Shown here: positions 36,901 through 51,900 of the stretch, piece by piece
Position numbering within the stretch: position 1 is the first letter of the stretch
Layout of the letters: every line of letters begins with the position of its first letter
DNA from: Chrysomallon squamiferum
Taxonomy: Eukaryota; Mollusca; Gastropoda; Neomphalida; Peltospiridae
Reading direction: 5' to 3'
Length of the DNA: 64,000 nucleotides
Assembly (NCBI GenBank): GCA_012295275.1
Contig: CM022679.1
Location: forward strand, 16,998,342 to 17,062,341
The notes under the pieces: model-generated
The model's input: the letters and a program-made list of their open reading frames with translations, nothing else
What the model was told of the DNA's origin: nothing
Database searches by the model: none
Program-made: the position numbers and the translations under genes

Positions 36901-39900
36901 TATTTTAAAAAGTATATACTCCTGTAATTTATCTCAACACTTGTCTGAAACATTAAAAGAATCTAATTTAAGAAACTGCTTATTGGCTTCCCTGCCTAGA
37001 TAACTCAAAGATGTTTTCTGATAACACCAATAATTTATAGAAACAGAAGGGTTTAAAAGCCATAAAAATAAAAAATTAGTTTTGCCAGATGCTATCTGTC
37101 TAAAAAAATATAATTAATAATTAATTAAAATTAAAACAAAAAGTGATATTAATAATAAAATGTGAAAAAAAGATAAATAACAAATTCTTTTTAAAATATA
37201 AATGTTAATATTTAAAAGTCTATATTTTAATGAAAAAGTTAAATGAAGATTTCATTTTTTATTTCAGAACAGAAACTATCAGAATGATGTTTTCTTTTAT
37301 TAATACTAGTATCTAAAAAAAACTGCATGGCTGATATTTAAATGAATCAAATGAATGTGAAGAGATTTGATCAAAACTGTAAATTAGTGTGACAAAAAAT
37401 TTAAAACCAAATGTATTTATCAATAGTATCAAACCACACGTTTGAAGCTCTTGTTCTGCAAAATTCCAGTAACAAAAAATAAATAAAAAATAAAATGCAT
37501 TTTTCTATTTCATATAACTATTATTTCTACATTACTAAATGTTGTTATGCTACCAGGAAATGCAATTACAAAGATTTATTTGTAAATCTATTGACTCTAA
37601 TAAGTGGCTGCAAGAAGTAAATTTGTCTGTCAACTGACAAGGTTAGTAAAGACTCTGTAATTTGATTATTTCCTCACAGAGTGTGAGAAAAAGAATGAAC
37701 ATCTGACATCTTTTAAATTAAAACTTATCTGACAAACCTGCAGAGACCTGGCAAGTACTGAACAATGTGTCAAGTAAATATATCAGGTGTCAAACAGAGG
37801 TTCCTAATAATATTATAATATTAATGATATAAAATTGTTTTCTTCTTTTTACATCAAAAATAATTTTTCATGTAATGTCCAGCTCAGCAACATGTATGGC
37901 TGAAGATGTAAAGAGAATGGAAATATTTTTAGCAACTATTAGCTCTCAAATATTGGTATCTTTTTTAACAATATTAAAATATTAAAAAAAAAAGAAAATC
38001 ATAAGAAATGATGTTTCATAATGTAGTAATGAACATGTATGGCTGATTGTGAATAAAGATACTTTACCAAAATATAAAGAGAATGGAAATATTTGTAGTA
38101 ACTATTAGGTGTCAAATGCTGATAACTTGTAATACTATACAAAAAATATTGAAAAATGTAATAATATATAAAAATATTTTAAAAAGTAATAATATATAAA
38201 AATATTGAAAAATATAATATATACAAATATTGAAATATCTGTAGCAATCAGTGTCAAACTGAGCATTTTGTGTACTGATGTTGCATACGAAATTCAGTCT
38301 GAATGCTTTCTCTCTTATCAATTAACAGATTCTTTTATTTTCAAATTTTTCTAGTCAAGAAACCATACACAAAGAACTGTGATAAATAAGTCAAGGTTTG
38401 AATATGAAAAGGATGAACAGGTACAACAGGGAGTGTTGATCTTGCAATCTGCAACACCTCAGAACAAACCTGAATCCAGTGAACTTAGACTGAGTAGCTA
38501 AGCATAAAAAACATTAATGACAAGTCATTCAAACTAAGTGACATCCTGCACCAGCATTTTTATCTATTTCATTTGCAGAGGAGCAACAAATTGTGGAACA
38601 AAGAAATACATACATGAGCTAATTTACTCAAAATGAGCTAACATCAAAAAGAGGCAAAGGCCAAGGTAATTACTTTAGCAAAAATGCCAATGAATGAATA
38701 ATGAAAAACCATTTCCTAAATAGCAATATCTTTATGTTGTTTATTTTTAGCTTGCTGGAAGACATTACTGCCAGCACACTGTGACAAATTGAAGGTGATG
38801 TTTTGGAGGCTGGCCATAATTGCTACAAGGTGGTGTCTAACTGGCAATAAATGCAAAGACTAGTTTTTGTATTGGAAAAACACCACTTTACAATATCTGT
38901 TTATGCAGAGGAAAGAAGAAGGGTATGTAGATGTACAAGACACTGGGTGAATCAAATCAGTAGCCAATTATTCCAATTAATACTGGCACCAGGCTAAGCT
39001 GTCTGTCTAGACAAATTTATAGAGGCCAGTCCTGTACTGAGACAATATGGCAGGTAAATGGCTTTATATACTTAACACAAATAAATATTTAAAAATACAC
39101 AATTAAATACAATTAAACTGAATACAAAATACAGTTGCATTAATGTATTCAAAGACTAAATAAAGTATTTGATACTGTATAAAATATTTTTTTTTTAAAA
39201 AGAAGAATTATTTCAACCAAAAATAAAAATATTATTAATAGAAGCAAGTTATGGCTAAAAATTTGCACATCATTATAAATATTTTCTATTTACAGAAAAC
39301 ACATACCATCAGAAATGGAGCATCCCACTAAAATATATTAAAGAGTACAATTTTTCAAAGTTATAAATTTATTCATATACTTCAATTATTTTTATTATTA
39401 ATATTATTATTGTTGTTGTTACTGTCAGTGTCATCAGTGTTGTTGTATTATTATTATTGTTATTCAAGGACAAATATAAGATTGTTTTAAAGAAAATATA
39501 TTTGGTTGTGATTCTTTTGACTAGGAATAATTTTGATTATGCTGAATAAGATGATCTGATCAGCCTCTAACAGCTACCACAGCTCGATGAATCTACCCAT
39601 CCCTTGATCATCATGACCAACCACAAATCACTTGAACAATTTCTATACAATCTTTGCTATTTTCAATCACTTTGGCATCATCTGAAAAAAAATTTGATCA
39701 TTTCCACAACTCTCATATCAATAGCTTTTATTTATTTATTTATTTATTTATATCTTTCAAAGGTAACTTAAACAACAATGAAATATTTAACATTTTTGTG
39801 GAGATGAATTAAAACATCTGCATATTTACAATGTTCCTGAAGTCGCAGCTGCTTGACCAAATGAGAGTTATAAGAGTAAATTTACATATCCCCAGCTCAC

Positions 39901-42900
39901 TCCTGGTTTAGTAATTAAATAGCTGTTCCTCAGACTGCTGGAGCCAACAATGCAGACTTGGATCTGCCTAACAAATGATTGCACAACAGGTCTGCTACAT
40001 CAGGGATGACACAGTCATTCTATCGTGTCACAGACTTGTTTTCAGCTTGCTTCCATCAGAAAATTGTTCAAGCATGCCTCACGTGGGTGCAGGCAATTGT
40101 GGGGGAGTATCATGTTTCTATTACAGAGTTCTTCTTATATGCCCAGTGAAGGTGATTATAAAATTGTTAATGCATGCCTTTTAATTTTAAGAACATTCAC
40201 AACAGAGAATTCTTCAGCTATACTTAGCATGGGTGTGGGTTGTTTTTAGCATGCTTCCATATAATAGTAAAAGCATGCCATACATGGGAATGGGTAATCT
40301 TAACACCTCTGTATCGGATTTCTTCAGGCATGCTTTGCAAGGCATGGGTGTGTTTAATTTTTAGAATGTTTCTATGAGATGTCTCTAAGGATGGCCCCAA
40401 ATTTTCATAAGAAAACTGTTCAAGTGTGAGAATATTTTACATGCTTAATTAAGCAAATCTTTTTCTGACTATAGTTTTAACAGAGCTACATTTTTTATAG
40501 ACTTACATATAAAAATATGTATTAGAGTCAACTATTTTTCATTGTCATATGTTTTACATCTGATAAGTGGATTAAGAATTAAAATTACTTTATGGTCATA
40601 TTTAGAATGCTTACATCTGATAATTTTTCACCAGAGATTTGACCAAGCCAGATTATGTGAAGCTGTTAATGTTACAGGAGTGGTTAAAGAGTCTGATGCT
40701 CTGTCCCCAGGGAACAGAAATGAACCACTGGACTGAATACACTTTATTAAACACTGGAATTCAGAACCAATCCTGTTTTTGAAAACTAAATTGTATCTCA
40801 TTTGATGTAATCATTTTTACAATTCAACAACTAAAAGTATACCAAACATTATAGACTTGATCCAGTCCATTATTTGAATCTATAACATATTCCATTTATT
40901 TCAGTCATTTTATAAATCATAATGCTAACCTTTGTCCATATTAAAAAAAAAACTAAAAATAAAAAAAAAATTAAAAAATTATATCTATTAACAATCATTT
41001 TAGGGTTAAAAGAAACTGATTATTATTTCATATTTTGGTTACTTTATGGGAATAATGGAATTTTTTATGTTCGTATGTGAGTTATGAGCCACAGATTGTG
41101 TTAATACAGTACCCTCTGTAATTGTGGTTTTTGCAATTTTTAAAAAAGTTTCCTGCTTAAGATTATAATTAAATTTATTATTATCATATTACTTTATTAT
41201 TATTATTACTGTTGTTATTGTTATTGTTGTTTTTGTTGTTATATCTGCCCTTTCAGTTGTGAAACATATCTATTTATAATTTACTAGTTTTCCTTTAAAG
41301 TGATATAAATATGTTTTGTGTCAGTATTTGTTTTTGTTTATAATATATCATATTTTTAGCAATCTGCTTATTAATCTGTATAAAATATATCTATAGTTTT
41401 ACTATCATATTCCAAATAATATGAATCACACATAGAAAACTCAGGTGCTTTTTTTTAATGCTAACAATTAAACCTGTCATTAATTAAAAAATAAATTACA
41501 AGTTTATAATTGTCTTGTTTTTCTTTGTTTTTGTGTGTGTATTTTTTTAAATAAAAGCAATCATTAAGAAACAAATTTATAAGAAATTATATTAATCATA
41601 CTATCATTCATTTAATTAATTAAAAATACTGCAGATGGTACTTAAAATGAAAATGGTAGGAGAATAGTATTATTATACACAGATGTCTCTAAACAGACTT
41701 TTCTAAACACTTCACAACAGAAGGTCATACATATATCACTTACCTTCTCTTCACAAGCTGCAGTAATAATTAAATGAATGATCAAACTCACCTTGACAAA
41801 TTGCAGTGCATGCACTATTCTGCACTGTTTCTCCAGTGCACGGCTTCCCTCCGTTCAGTGGAGCAGGGTTTGTGCATGTGCGTGTTCGATGTTGTTTTCC
41901 TTTGCCACATTTAGCTGAACATTCAGTCCACGGACTCCAGGTTGCCCAGCCACCATTGACTAAATACACAATATTACCTTTAGTAAAAACTTCACAAGTA
42001 TTTATCAGTTTATTACTGAAATAGAAAAAACGGTTTCCTCTCTGAATGGCTAACCCTAATATAATTCCAGTTCTAACCCTGACTCTAACTTCTTTTATTT
42101 TTTGAAATGTTATTCCATTTAAAACCCATTTTAAATTTTGTTCATGAAATACTGAGTACATAAATAGACAGCTGAATCACACAGTCTAACACACACATCT
42201 GAAATGTTATACAGATGAATACAAATTAGTATATTTTATTTTATAGCTCATACAGACAAAACACTGAGTAGTTTCCCTCACACACACAGACAGATATAAA
42301 AGTGAGTGTATTGACCGTAGACAGTGAGAACAGCGGAGTCACTGAGACGTCTGCTAGCAGGATTCACTGCTCCACACGTGTAATTCCCAGTGTCCTTCAG
42401 CCTCGCCTGGTTGATGATCAGACTTCCCTCGCTTGAAATAATAAAATTAATGTCCTGTTCCGCATTGATCATCTTGTTGTCTTTCAGCCAAAAAACCTGC
42501 AAAATCACAAATTTGTAATTAGAGTTTTGTTACTTCCTTAATAAATTGTGAATAATAAATTGGATGCAGAGATGAAAATAGTAACATAACGTGATTCATA
42601 GAAAATAAAAGAATTTCATTAGCAATAATTTTAACAATGATAAATTCTTGTTAATATTCATTATGACTTGATGAAATAACAGTACTGCTTCCTTTAGACA
42701 GCTCTGTTTAGATTACTTGCTACTTCTTATCCATCTTAGGACTTAAAAGGTAAAAATCTAACCAATATATCTATTCATTTTTTTATTCTTCTTAACAAAT
42801 ATATCATTACATGTTTTTTTTCTAAGTTCATAAATAAAACCATACAATTAATATGGTACATGTGGTAGTCTAAATATATGCTAGTAAATGTTTTGTTTAT

Positions 42901-44383
42901 TTCCATTTCAACAAACCTTTAAGTAAATAAGTATAACACAAATATAGTAAACCTATAATCAATAGGGCCATGTTCTGTTCTTTTTCAAGTCACATCTTAG
43001 AAATGTGAAACCTATTATACACTAATTGATACAGAACTTTTTGTTAACACTGATGGAAAACAAGCAAGAATTAGTAAACCACTGACAGTGTTTTATGTTT
43101 GTATATTTCTCTCTGTCTCATTCATTCTCTCTATTTCATCTTTTTTTAATTTCTTTTTCTTTCTTCATACATATTCATCTACCTCATTAAGCCTCTTTCT
43201 GTCTCTCTCTCTCTCCCCCTTTCTCTCAAAAAGAATGTATGGTTTTTCATGACATTATTATGATGCTGTCATTCTGTATTACCAACAAAAGCAGATCTCT
43301 TCAGAAAGAAATAAAAGAATGACTAAGAAGTTTTAGGCTGTTTATTCTCACACTTTAAGATATTAGTTCTAGAGCTGAAAGCACAAACTACTTGAACTAC
43401 TCAGCTTGTACAGCTTCATCACTAGAACACAGGATATGAATGAACTGTTTGACTGTAAAACGGTATTGTGCTTCAAGAGTATCTCTGAGGTAACACTGAT
43501 GTTAATATTTCCTCAAACTGTCATCAAATACAGTGTAATGTCATATGATCCATTGTGTGAAATTAGTAAATGCAACCATGAGAAAACTACTACATAAAAC
43601 CAATATATGAAACTATGACAGGGCCCAGTCAAACAAATGCTGTGTTTACTATAAGCAGAATTTTCTATATTTTCACTGATACTCACCATTTTTGTATTAT
43701 TAATTGCTGAATGAAAGCCAAGAAAGTATCTGTTTCTTTTGGTTATGCTTGGTTTAGTTTTCTTTGTTAATTCATGGAAAAATAACTGAATCCCAACATT
43801 AATATTAAATTTGGTGTTAGTTGGGCACTTCCATATCAGTATGTATCTGTGTATTTATCAGTGTTGAATGTGTAAACGTGTATGGGTATGGGTATCTGTC
43901 TGTATATAATTCATAGATTTATAATGATTATTATTCATTAAACCCAAGCTTCTTATATATTGATGACATAAGAGAGTGACCTACTCTCAACCATTAGCAG
44001 TAAGTATTTTTTTTAAATGCACCTTTTTGTGTTATCTGACAAAGTAACAATAAAAACAAACCTGTATTGCCAAAAAATAAATTAACATCAAGCAAATAAA
44101 CACAATATCACACTGAAGTCTCAAATTCACATTACAACAGTTTTTTTTTTGTTTATAAGATTTGTGATATCATGTAAGAAAGAACTGAAATGTGACCCAG
44201 TGTTTGGAATGAAATCGTGCACTGTGTGAGGTTACAGCATTTCAGTTAGAGATCATCATGAGTCAAAGAAACCAGCTGTGCATGTGTTCAGTCAACTAAT
44301 GTTCACTTAACAACATTAATACATATTAGCTATCAAAAACACAGAACTGTGGGTGGCAGATTTTTTTTGTTATTTGTTTAAAT

Positions 44384-44436
<53 letters not shown>

Positions 44437-47400
44437 AAATACACTGCTTTAATGTTGTTGTTTTTAGAGGCTAACTGATTATATAGAACTGTCCATTTAG
44501 CATCAAATGATCAAAATATATATATATCTTCTCACAGACAGCAAATGGCCTTGAGTATATTAAAAAAAAAGTAATATTTATACACAAATCTCAATGAAAG
44601 ATATATATATACAGACACACACACTAAGGAATACTACTAAATATGCTCAAGATATATAATTCTTGATAAATACTCTACATTAAGAAAATAATTTAAAAAA
44701 CAAAAATTAATATTATACAACTGTTGTTCAAGAGAATTATTTACTGAATAATGATGCTATTAAAAAACTTAATCTGGCACAATTCTTAATGAAAACTGTC
44801 TGTTGAATTAAATTGTCAGCAAAAATCTTAATGAAATACCATCCATCATAAGTGGCAGAAAAACAGAGAACACAAAATGACTGTGTCCATCCAGTAACTC
44901 AGTGGCCATGTTTATGTACAATTTAAAAGGATTTTGAAATATTTAAATTATAATAATAAATGGCTGGGTTGTCTTATCATATTAAGATGGTGAAAGGATG
45001 ACATACTGTTGACAAATTTATGAAGTATGTCTTTATAAGCTCAGTCAACAAAGACTGTATTACTACAACAACACACTGGTTATGCTCTGGTGGCTTTTAC
45101 ACCTGTTTCAGACATACCTTGACCAAAGTATCAAGTGTTTCACATAATAATATTTCCCCCCCATCTTTTATTTGTGGACACAACTATTATATTTTCAAAA
45201 TGTCCAAATTTATTTTCTCTCAGGTGTCTGTAGGCAACCTGTTGTAAACTTGACAAGAAAACAGTTTCAAGATTTTCTTTTTTAACCACTTCTACTCACG
45301 TGTTTAAAAAAAAAACTGATGGATGATACTCAACACACATAAATCATTGTACATTTTCTGTCACCTGCTTAATATTCTACTGGTTTGACTATAGAAAATA
45401 GTTAGAAAATGCAAATGTTTATGGGTTTTTACATGTCTCAGAGGTGACAGAAATGCCATATGACAACTGGGTTCAAAAATGACCACCTTGGTGAAGAAAC
45501 AGATATACCTGAGAAAAAGATGAAGTACAAGAACTGGGATATGTAGAGCTTCAGAAAACACATGGATTTGTTTTCAGGGCATCTGTTATCATATAATCCA
45601 TGATTAGAAAAAACCCACATATCAGAGATCTGAAGCTTTAGGACAAACTGTTTGAAAATATTCACAAAGCCATTGTGTTCCATAGCCTTCAGGTTTAATC
45701 ATTCCATTATCTAAACATGCATTTGTAAGGATCTAATACTATAGAAATGCTCTTTTAAACATTCCATAATATATTTTTTTTTAGATTATTTTATTTTTTT
45801 ATTTTTTTAGGTATTTTTATTATCTAGGCAGATTTCAGTTTTATATTTTTGTTGTTTTCTGTCCTGTTTTTTATTTATATTTGTTTGCCTTCATGATCAA
45901 AATAACAAAAAAGTTCTGAAATTTAAAAACAAATGTAATTTAAAAATATTATTTTATTAAATTGAAAAATATTGTTTACTACAACTACTATCTATAATAA
46001 TTATATTTTATATTTTTCCAGTTCTGATTCAGTTAATTAAATAAAATGGCTAGAATAAAGGTCTAACAAATCTAAACATTTTCACATTGAATTAATAAAG
46101 TTCTATTTAGTACAAGATTCTGATCATGAACTTAAACCCAGACAGTGAATTGTCGCGTCCTTTGTGTAACACAAAATTACTGTCACTGAATCAATACCAC
46201 AATCACAAAATTAACAAAATCAAACAATAGTCTCTCAGAAACAATTAATTAATTTGTTGTGTGTTTAATGTAATGATATAATTAATTAGCAGTAGTATTC
46301 ACATTTATTCTGACCAAGATTGTTTATATTCTTAGCTGTTCCAATTGATATTAATAATACTACATGTTTTTAATTTTAATAATTCTTTTAACTATTCCCT
46401 TTTTGTTTTTTGATGGACTGGGTGTTTTTGTGGTTTTTTGGGAGCAGCTGTATTTTTTTTTTTTTTTTTTTACATTTTGATAATACTTCTGATAATAACT
46501 ATTCTGAGGTTTCAGTTTATTTTAATAATATTTTTAATCACAATGTAGCAATATTTAGGAACAAATTAGATGTTATTTTTGCAAGTGCTACATTAAACAG
46601 AAAAGAAAAAACATGAATATATTTTAAGTTTCATTTTTTTTATAACCAGACTATTACACAAATTCTTTAACAAACAATACTTGTAACTGTTCCAACCAAG
46701 TAAATATAATAATTCTTTTGATAAGATTTTAAGCCATATTTAGACAAACTGTGAGAAACAGAAACCAAATTCAGCATAAACATGTTTCATGTTTCAGTGC
46801 CTTGTGTTAGATTTATGATTCAGCAGAGAAAGAAAAATGTCAGGTAATTACAAAAAGAATGTCTGATTTCAGGCATGGTCATATCTGAGGACAATAAAGA
46901 ACTTTTATGATATAGTACAATCACCACATCTACAGCTGTCCAACATATTTCTTCACGTTTGCCATTTTACACATTTGCATTTGCACCAGGACTTTGAGTT
47001 ATATTTTGACAGAACAAATTAGATAAGATCTGTTCGTGGCAAAATGCACTCTAGTCTTGTGGGAAAAGCCAGCCACAATTTTTTCTTAACACAGAATGCA
47101 AGTTTCTTTGATCCACAAAGAAAATGGCATTTTAAAAAAAATATATGTTTCAGACACAGTCTCAATAAACTTGATAGATGGAAGTACTTGACATACACAA
47201 CTTTAAAGGAATCTTTGGCAATCATTTGATAGACATTTTCTAACTCTAAGTAGATAATAGTAGATTTAGCTTATAAATTAACTAGCAAATAACCTGTTTG
47301 TACCTACCATACTAGCTTGTTAACTAGAAGATCATAATAATAGATTTATGTTATTAACAAATCAACAATTATTGCTATAGGTTTTGTTAATTAAAGAAAG

Positions 47401-48918
47401 ATGAAAGTGGACTGAACTTATAAATTATTAAATAATGTAGTGCACTTCCACAGTGATTTGCTAAGTAGAGGTATGAAATAGTAGAAATAAGTTATAAATA
47501 AGCAGGTAAACATGTTAAGGTACTAACAAAAGACACCCACTGGCATATTTAGTTAAAAAATTAGCTATAAGTATTCTGTGTAACTAAAGAAGGACATCGG
47601 CATATTTATGTTATAAATGAGTGAATAGTGTACCTCTGGTTTGCTAACTAGACATAGAAAATACTACCTTTATGTTATAATCAGGTAATTGATGTATCTT
47701 TGGTACTAACTTACTAACTAGATGTAGAAGTACTAGATTTATGTGTGTACCTTTGGCAGAGGTTTGCTGTCAGGAGGCAAACACTGCAGTTCGACAGTTG
47801 ACTCCAGTTCCACACTACGACTCATTGGCTCACGCTGGAAACGCTTTTTCAAATCTGAAAACAAACACATAAAATATACAACCAAAACCAGCAAAAACAA
47901 ACAATAAAACTTTAAAAAGCAGAGAAAAAAAAAAATTAGTGGTAGAGAAGGGAAAAAAATGCTATATGATATTGCTGCTATCTGCTTTCATTTCTGACTC
48001 AACAGTACCAAAAAAACAACAAAGATATGGTATCTGTTACAAAATATGTCATTTCTTTCTGGCTAAATTTAAGTGAAATATTTAAAAAAGTAAGCAGCTT
48101 TTTTAGTCTGTGATTTTGAAGACAGTTTTATAAAGAGAAAACAAATTAACATTATTTGAAACTTTGTGAGTGTAAAGCAGTAGATGATACCTAATGATAA
48201 ATAAGAAAATAAATTAATAAACAAATAAACAAAAAACAAATAAATAATTAAATAGTCTTGACCAGCATGTCAGGCTTCTTTACATAGATATCTCCTGTGT
48301 GTTTGTGTGTATTTTTTATAAACTACAAAAATCCTTTTCAGAAAGCTCCTGATGTTCCCCTTAAGTACAAAGAAATAAAAAACACGTGAAGAGAAAGTTT
48401 TCTGCAGCTAGACCTGTTTGCAGTTAGTGTGTGCTGTTTTCCACTAGACAGCACACCCAGGACAGATGGATGAACATACTTTGACTGGATACTCTGCTAA
48501 ATAAACATGCAGTAAATCATAAAACAACATGACTCAATAAAACAGACAAACAGAAAAACCTCTGACATTCATTCCAGTTGTATCAAGATGGAAATTACCT
48601 TCAACTGGTGCTATTTGTTTTACTAAAGAAAACTTGTGTAATTGCCTGTGTAATTTAAACTACTAGAGAAACAGAAAGTTCTCTTGTTTGAGTAAATGAT
48701 AAGAAACAGTCTTGTTTTAATAATTGTTAAGTAATAGGTGAGTTGTGAACCTTATTTAAATAACAGGTAAGCTGGAATTCTTAATTTAGCATTAGATAAA
48801 CTGGGATTTCAATATATTTTCAGTTATTTACTTTTCAGTACAATTTCCTTCTTTTTTTATTTTATAAACAGTCCAAACCTAGAACACAACAGATTTTTTT
48901 TCTTTTGCACTACAATAC

Positions 48919-48955
<37 letters not shown>

Positions 48956-51900
48956 TAGTTTTTTTGGCAGGTTTGGCTTTTTTCAAAATGGATTTTTAAA
49001 ACTTTTCTTTTCTTTAAATAATCAAAATATATATCATACTGATCATATTCTATCCTTTTCTTTAACATCTTAGGTTATACTCAGTGCTAGTTTTTTTTTT
49101 CTTTCTCTATATAGATAATTTTTTAATAAGATATTTTTTAAAGAGTCAAACTAAGTTGAAAATGCTGTACACTTGTTATCTTTTCACTTAGTTTGTTTTA
49201 ATGAAATACGGAACTAAACTTTAACATCTACTTTAAATAATGTCTTTATCTTGCATATATAACAGAAACCTAACTATTATTGTTACTGTGAAGTTTTAAA
49301 AATATAATTATTAATAAATGATATCTGCCACATTTTCTGACTGTTACAAACAGTGGGAAACTGAATCACTGAATGACTACAGAAAATAAACAAAAATTCT
49401 TGCTGACTCTGTGTGAGGGAAAATGAAAATTAATTCATCCCTTGAGCTAGAACTGGGATGGGTCAGTGTGCACTGCTGGTTACTAATTACGTGATGACTT
49501 TGAACTGACTTCTCACCTGCACAGACCAGACACACAGGTCTGGGGACTTGTCACCGGGACCCCTGGGACAGTCTAGGCTACAAACTGATAGATATGTGTT
49601 TTTTATAGCTGCACTTCAATAACCCTGGCCAGGCTTTAAAACACAGCAAACACATATCACTTTACAGAAAGTAGTTGTGTGACCTCAGAAAATATATTTA
49701 TTTCCAATTTAAAGCTGTATCTAATGTTCCCATCAAACCATTCTGTTTTTAAATAAGTGTTAACAGTGTTTCTTTGAAAATGTCAAATTTACATTTAGCT
49801 GCAAATACCAACATAATACTAATGTCTGGAAAATATATTTAAAGTAAATTAGAATTAAAAATTTTAAAATGAATTTACTACCATGACCTTTGATCATTTT
49901 ATTTATAGGACTTTGAAAAATATCCAGACCCAGTAAGGAAGAGAGGTCTTAGTCAGAGGTTTAACTTATTACAAAATCAATCATCTTTAATACATTCATT
50001 GGCCATTCCAGTTCCAGCCAGTGGCTCTTAACAGCATTATCAAAGGCTGTGGTATATGTTTTCCTATCTGTGGGAAAGCACATATTTAAAAAACATAATT
50101 TGCTATTAATCAATGACAGCTGCATCAGCAGTTTGCATCACTCCAATCATCATTACAGAAGAAAGACATGACTGAAGTGCCATTAACCATTCATTCCTTC
50201 TCACTGAGAACAGCTTCTCACTGGATCAGTTTCCTCAGTTTACAGACAGCTTAGCAGCACTGACTGGTGACATGTACACTACAACATTCCCATACTGTGA
50301 TAAACAGGAAAAACTTGTCTTGTTCTGCTTTGTCAACAAGTACAGGTAACAAACTGAAACCCTTCGTCTCACTTCTCTGTAAATCCAGATTTTCTTTTTG
50401 TCATTGTTTAAAGGATCATAATTAACAAATTTAGTGAGCTGGAAAGTGGTTATAATTGCTTTGGCTATAACTTTTTATGTTTTATTTGATGTTAACTGCA
50501 AAAAGATGACAAACATCTTGACGATGTTCACACATTTTTACTACCTGCACTCAAGTGCTTTCACACATAAAGGCACTCTTGTTCAGGTGTGTACAATTAA
50601 CTAGTGATATTATCAGTGCATTCTCATTTTGTTTTACTGTAAAGATTTACATCATCCAGTCTACACTAAAATAATGTGCCACTGTAAAGTAGAAAGAAAT
50701 ATTTTATTTGTTGACACATACATAACATGTGATAGAAGACCTGTATAATGAAATAAAAATCAGGACAGTTTACAGCATGGCAGTATCAACTTCATTAATG
50801 AACAAACCTGCACACACTCAAAAACTCAGTAGGCAAAGAAGATACTACAAACATTAAGTAATCAAAGATAAAGATAAATGTTTCTATCACTGAAGTTCAA
50901 AGAAGATTATTAAGAAATGCTGTGAGTCTGGTTAATCTTTAGCATCTTTCCAACAGAAGACTGTTCTAGCAAGCCTGTCATGGGCACAATCTCTGCCTCC
51001 ACCAGTGATTCTGCAAGTCTACACTATTTCAGTGAAGATTATCACATCTGTGTAGAACTCTGCTGTTTGATTCATTTGTAAGATAAAACTGACACTTCAC
51101 ATTTGTTCATGTCTTCTGGAAAAAACCTGATAAAAATCACGATGTTGAGATATATTTAATTAAAATGTGAAGCAAGCACTTCTGTATACCATAGCTCTCT
51201 ATTCTGATCTCTTGCTCTGTGTTAAATTAACCTGAAAATGGCAGAGAAAGCTAATCTAATTGAATTGCCTCATATTAATTTTAGTACCACTAATAGACCA
51301 ACAGTGGACAATGCCTCAGGCCAGCAGTCAGCTATTAGCCATTTGTCCTGGCACAGAACATGAAAATCCTCTATCCCTCTCCACTTACACAAACATCTGA
51401 TTTAGAGGACTTGTGATTTCTGCCCATTGAGGAGAAAGCCACTTTACAACAGTTTCAATCAGCAAACAGAACTGACTGTTGTCGGATGTTGAGTGTCAAC
51501 AGTCAACTGGAGGATTTGGTCCTTACAAATGAAATCAAGGACACCATCAAGTGAAAAATGTTGACCAACATTATATTTGTTCAAATCGTTGATGTTTTGC
51601 AGACTACAGTTTATTTTTAAAATAAACCTACCTTGGATGAGGAATACTGATATCTTGTACAGCTGTATACTATTACTTTTAAGAAACATCTTTCAACTAT
51701 CATGTGAAAAAATCTGTTTCTACTCTGTAGGCCATTTTTATCAGTTAGCTGTAAAGGGTATTTTATAAGAACCTTCCCATAGAAGATAAATATTCAGAAT
51801 TCTCTTTGATAAATGTCTTGTGGAGACTGGCTTTAATGAGAAATGAGGAAAAGGGTTCTTGCAACAAACAAGCACCTGGCCAATGCTCTACCATGCATAG

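Larger units (their letters stand above)
35833..41791 (-). other. UNC5 intron between the two TSP1 exons
   Basis: A 6-kb AT-rich intron. Contains a three-copy repeat at 37870-38270, a TTA/TTG patch at 39381-39460, (TTTA)n at 39727-39751, a degenerate tandem array at 40030-40400 and a possible tRNA-like patch at 40670-40780. No exon recognised. Confidence 0.7.
42497..47750 (-). other. UNC5 intron within Ig2
   Basis: A 5.3-kb AT-rich intron. Contains a CT-rich run at 43193-43227, (ATT)n at 44385-44434, poly-T at 46451-46471 and the donor-linked array at 47250-47745. Open frames at 45020-45683 on both strands show no recognisable product. Confidence 0.7.

Noticed and set aside
40620-40780. Possible tRNA or SINE (GTGGTTAAAGAGTC, + strand)
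   Set aside because: Box A resemblance without a matching box B; left as an unassigned patch.
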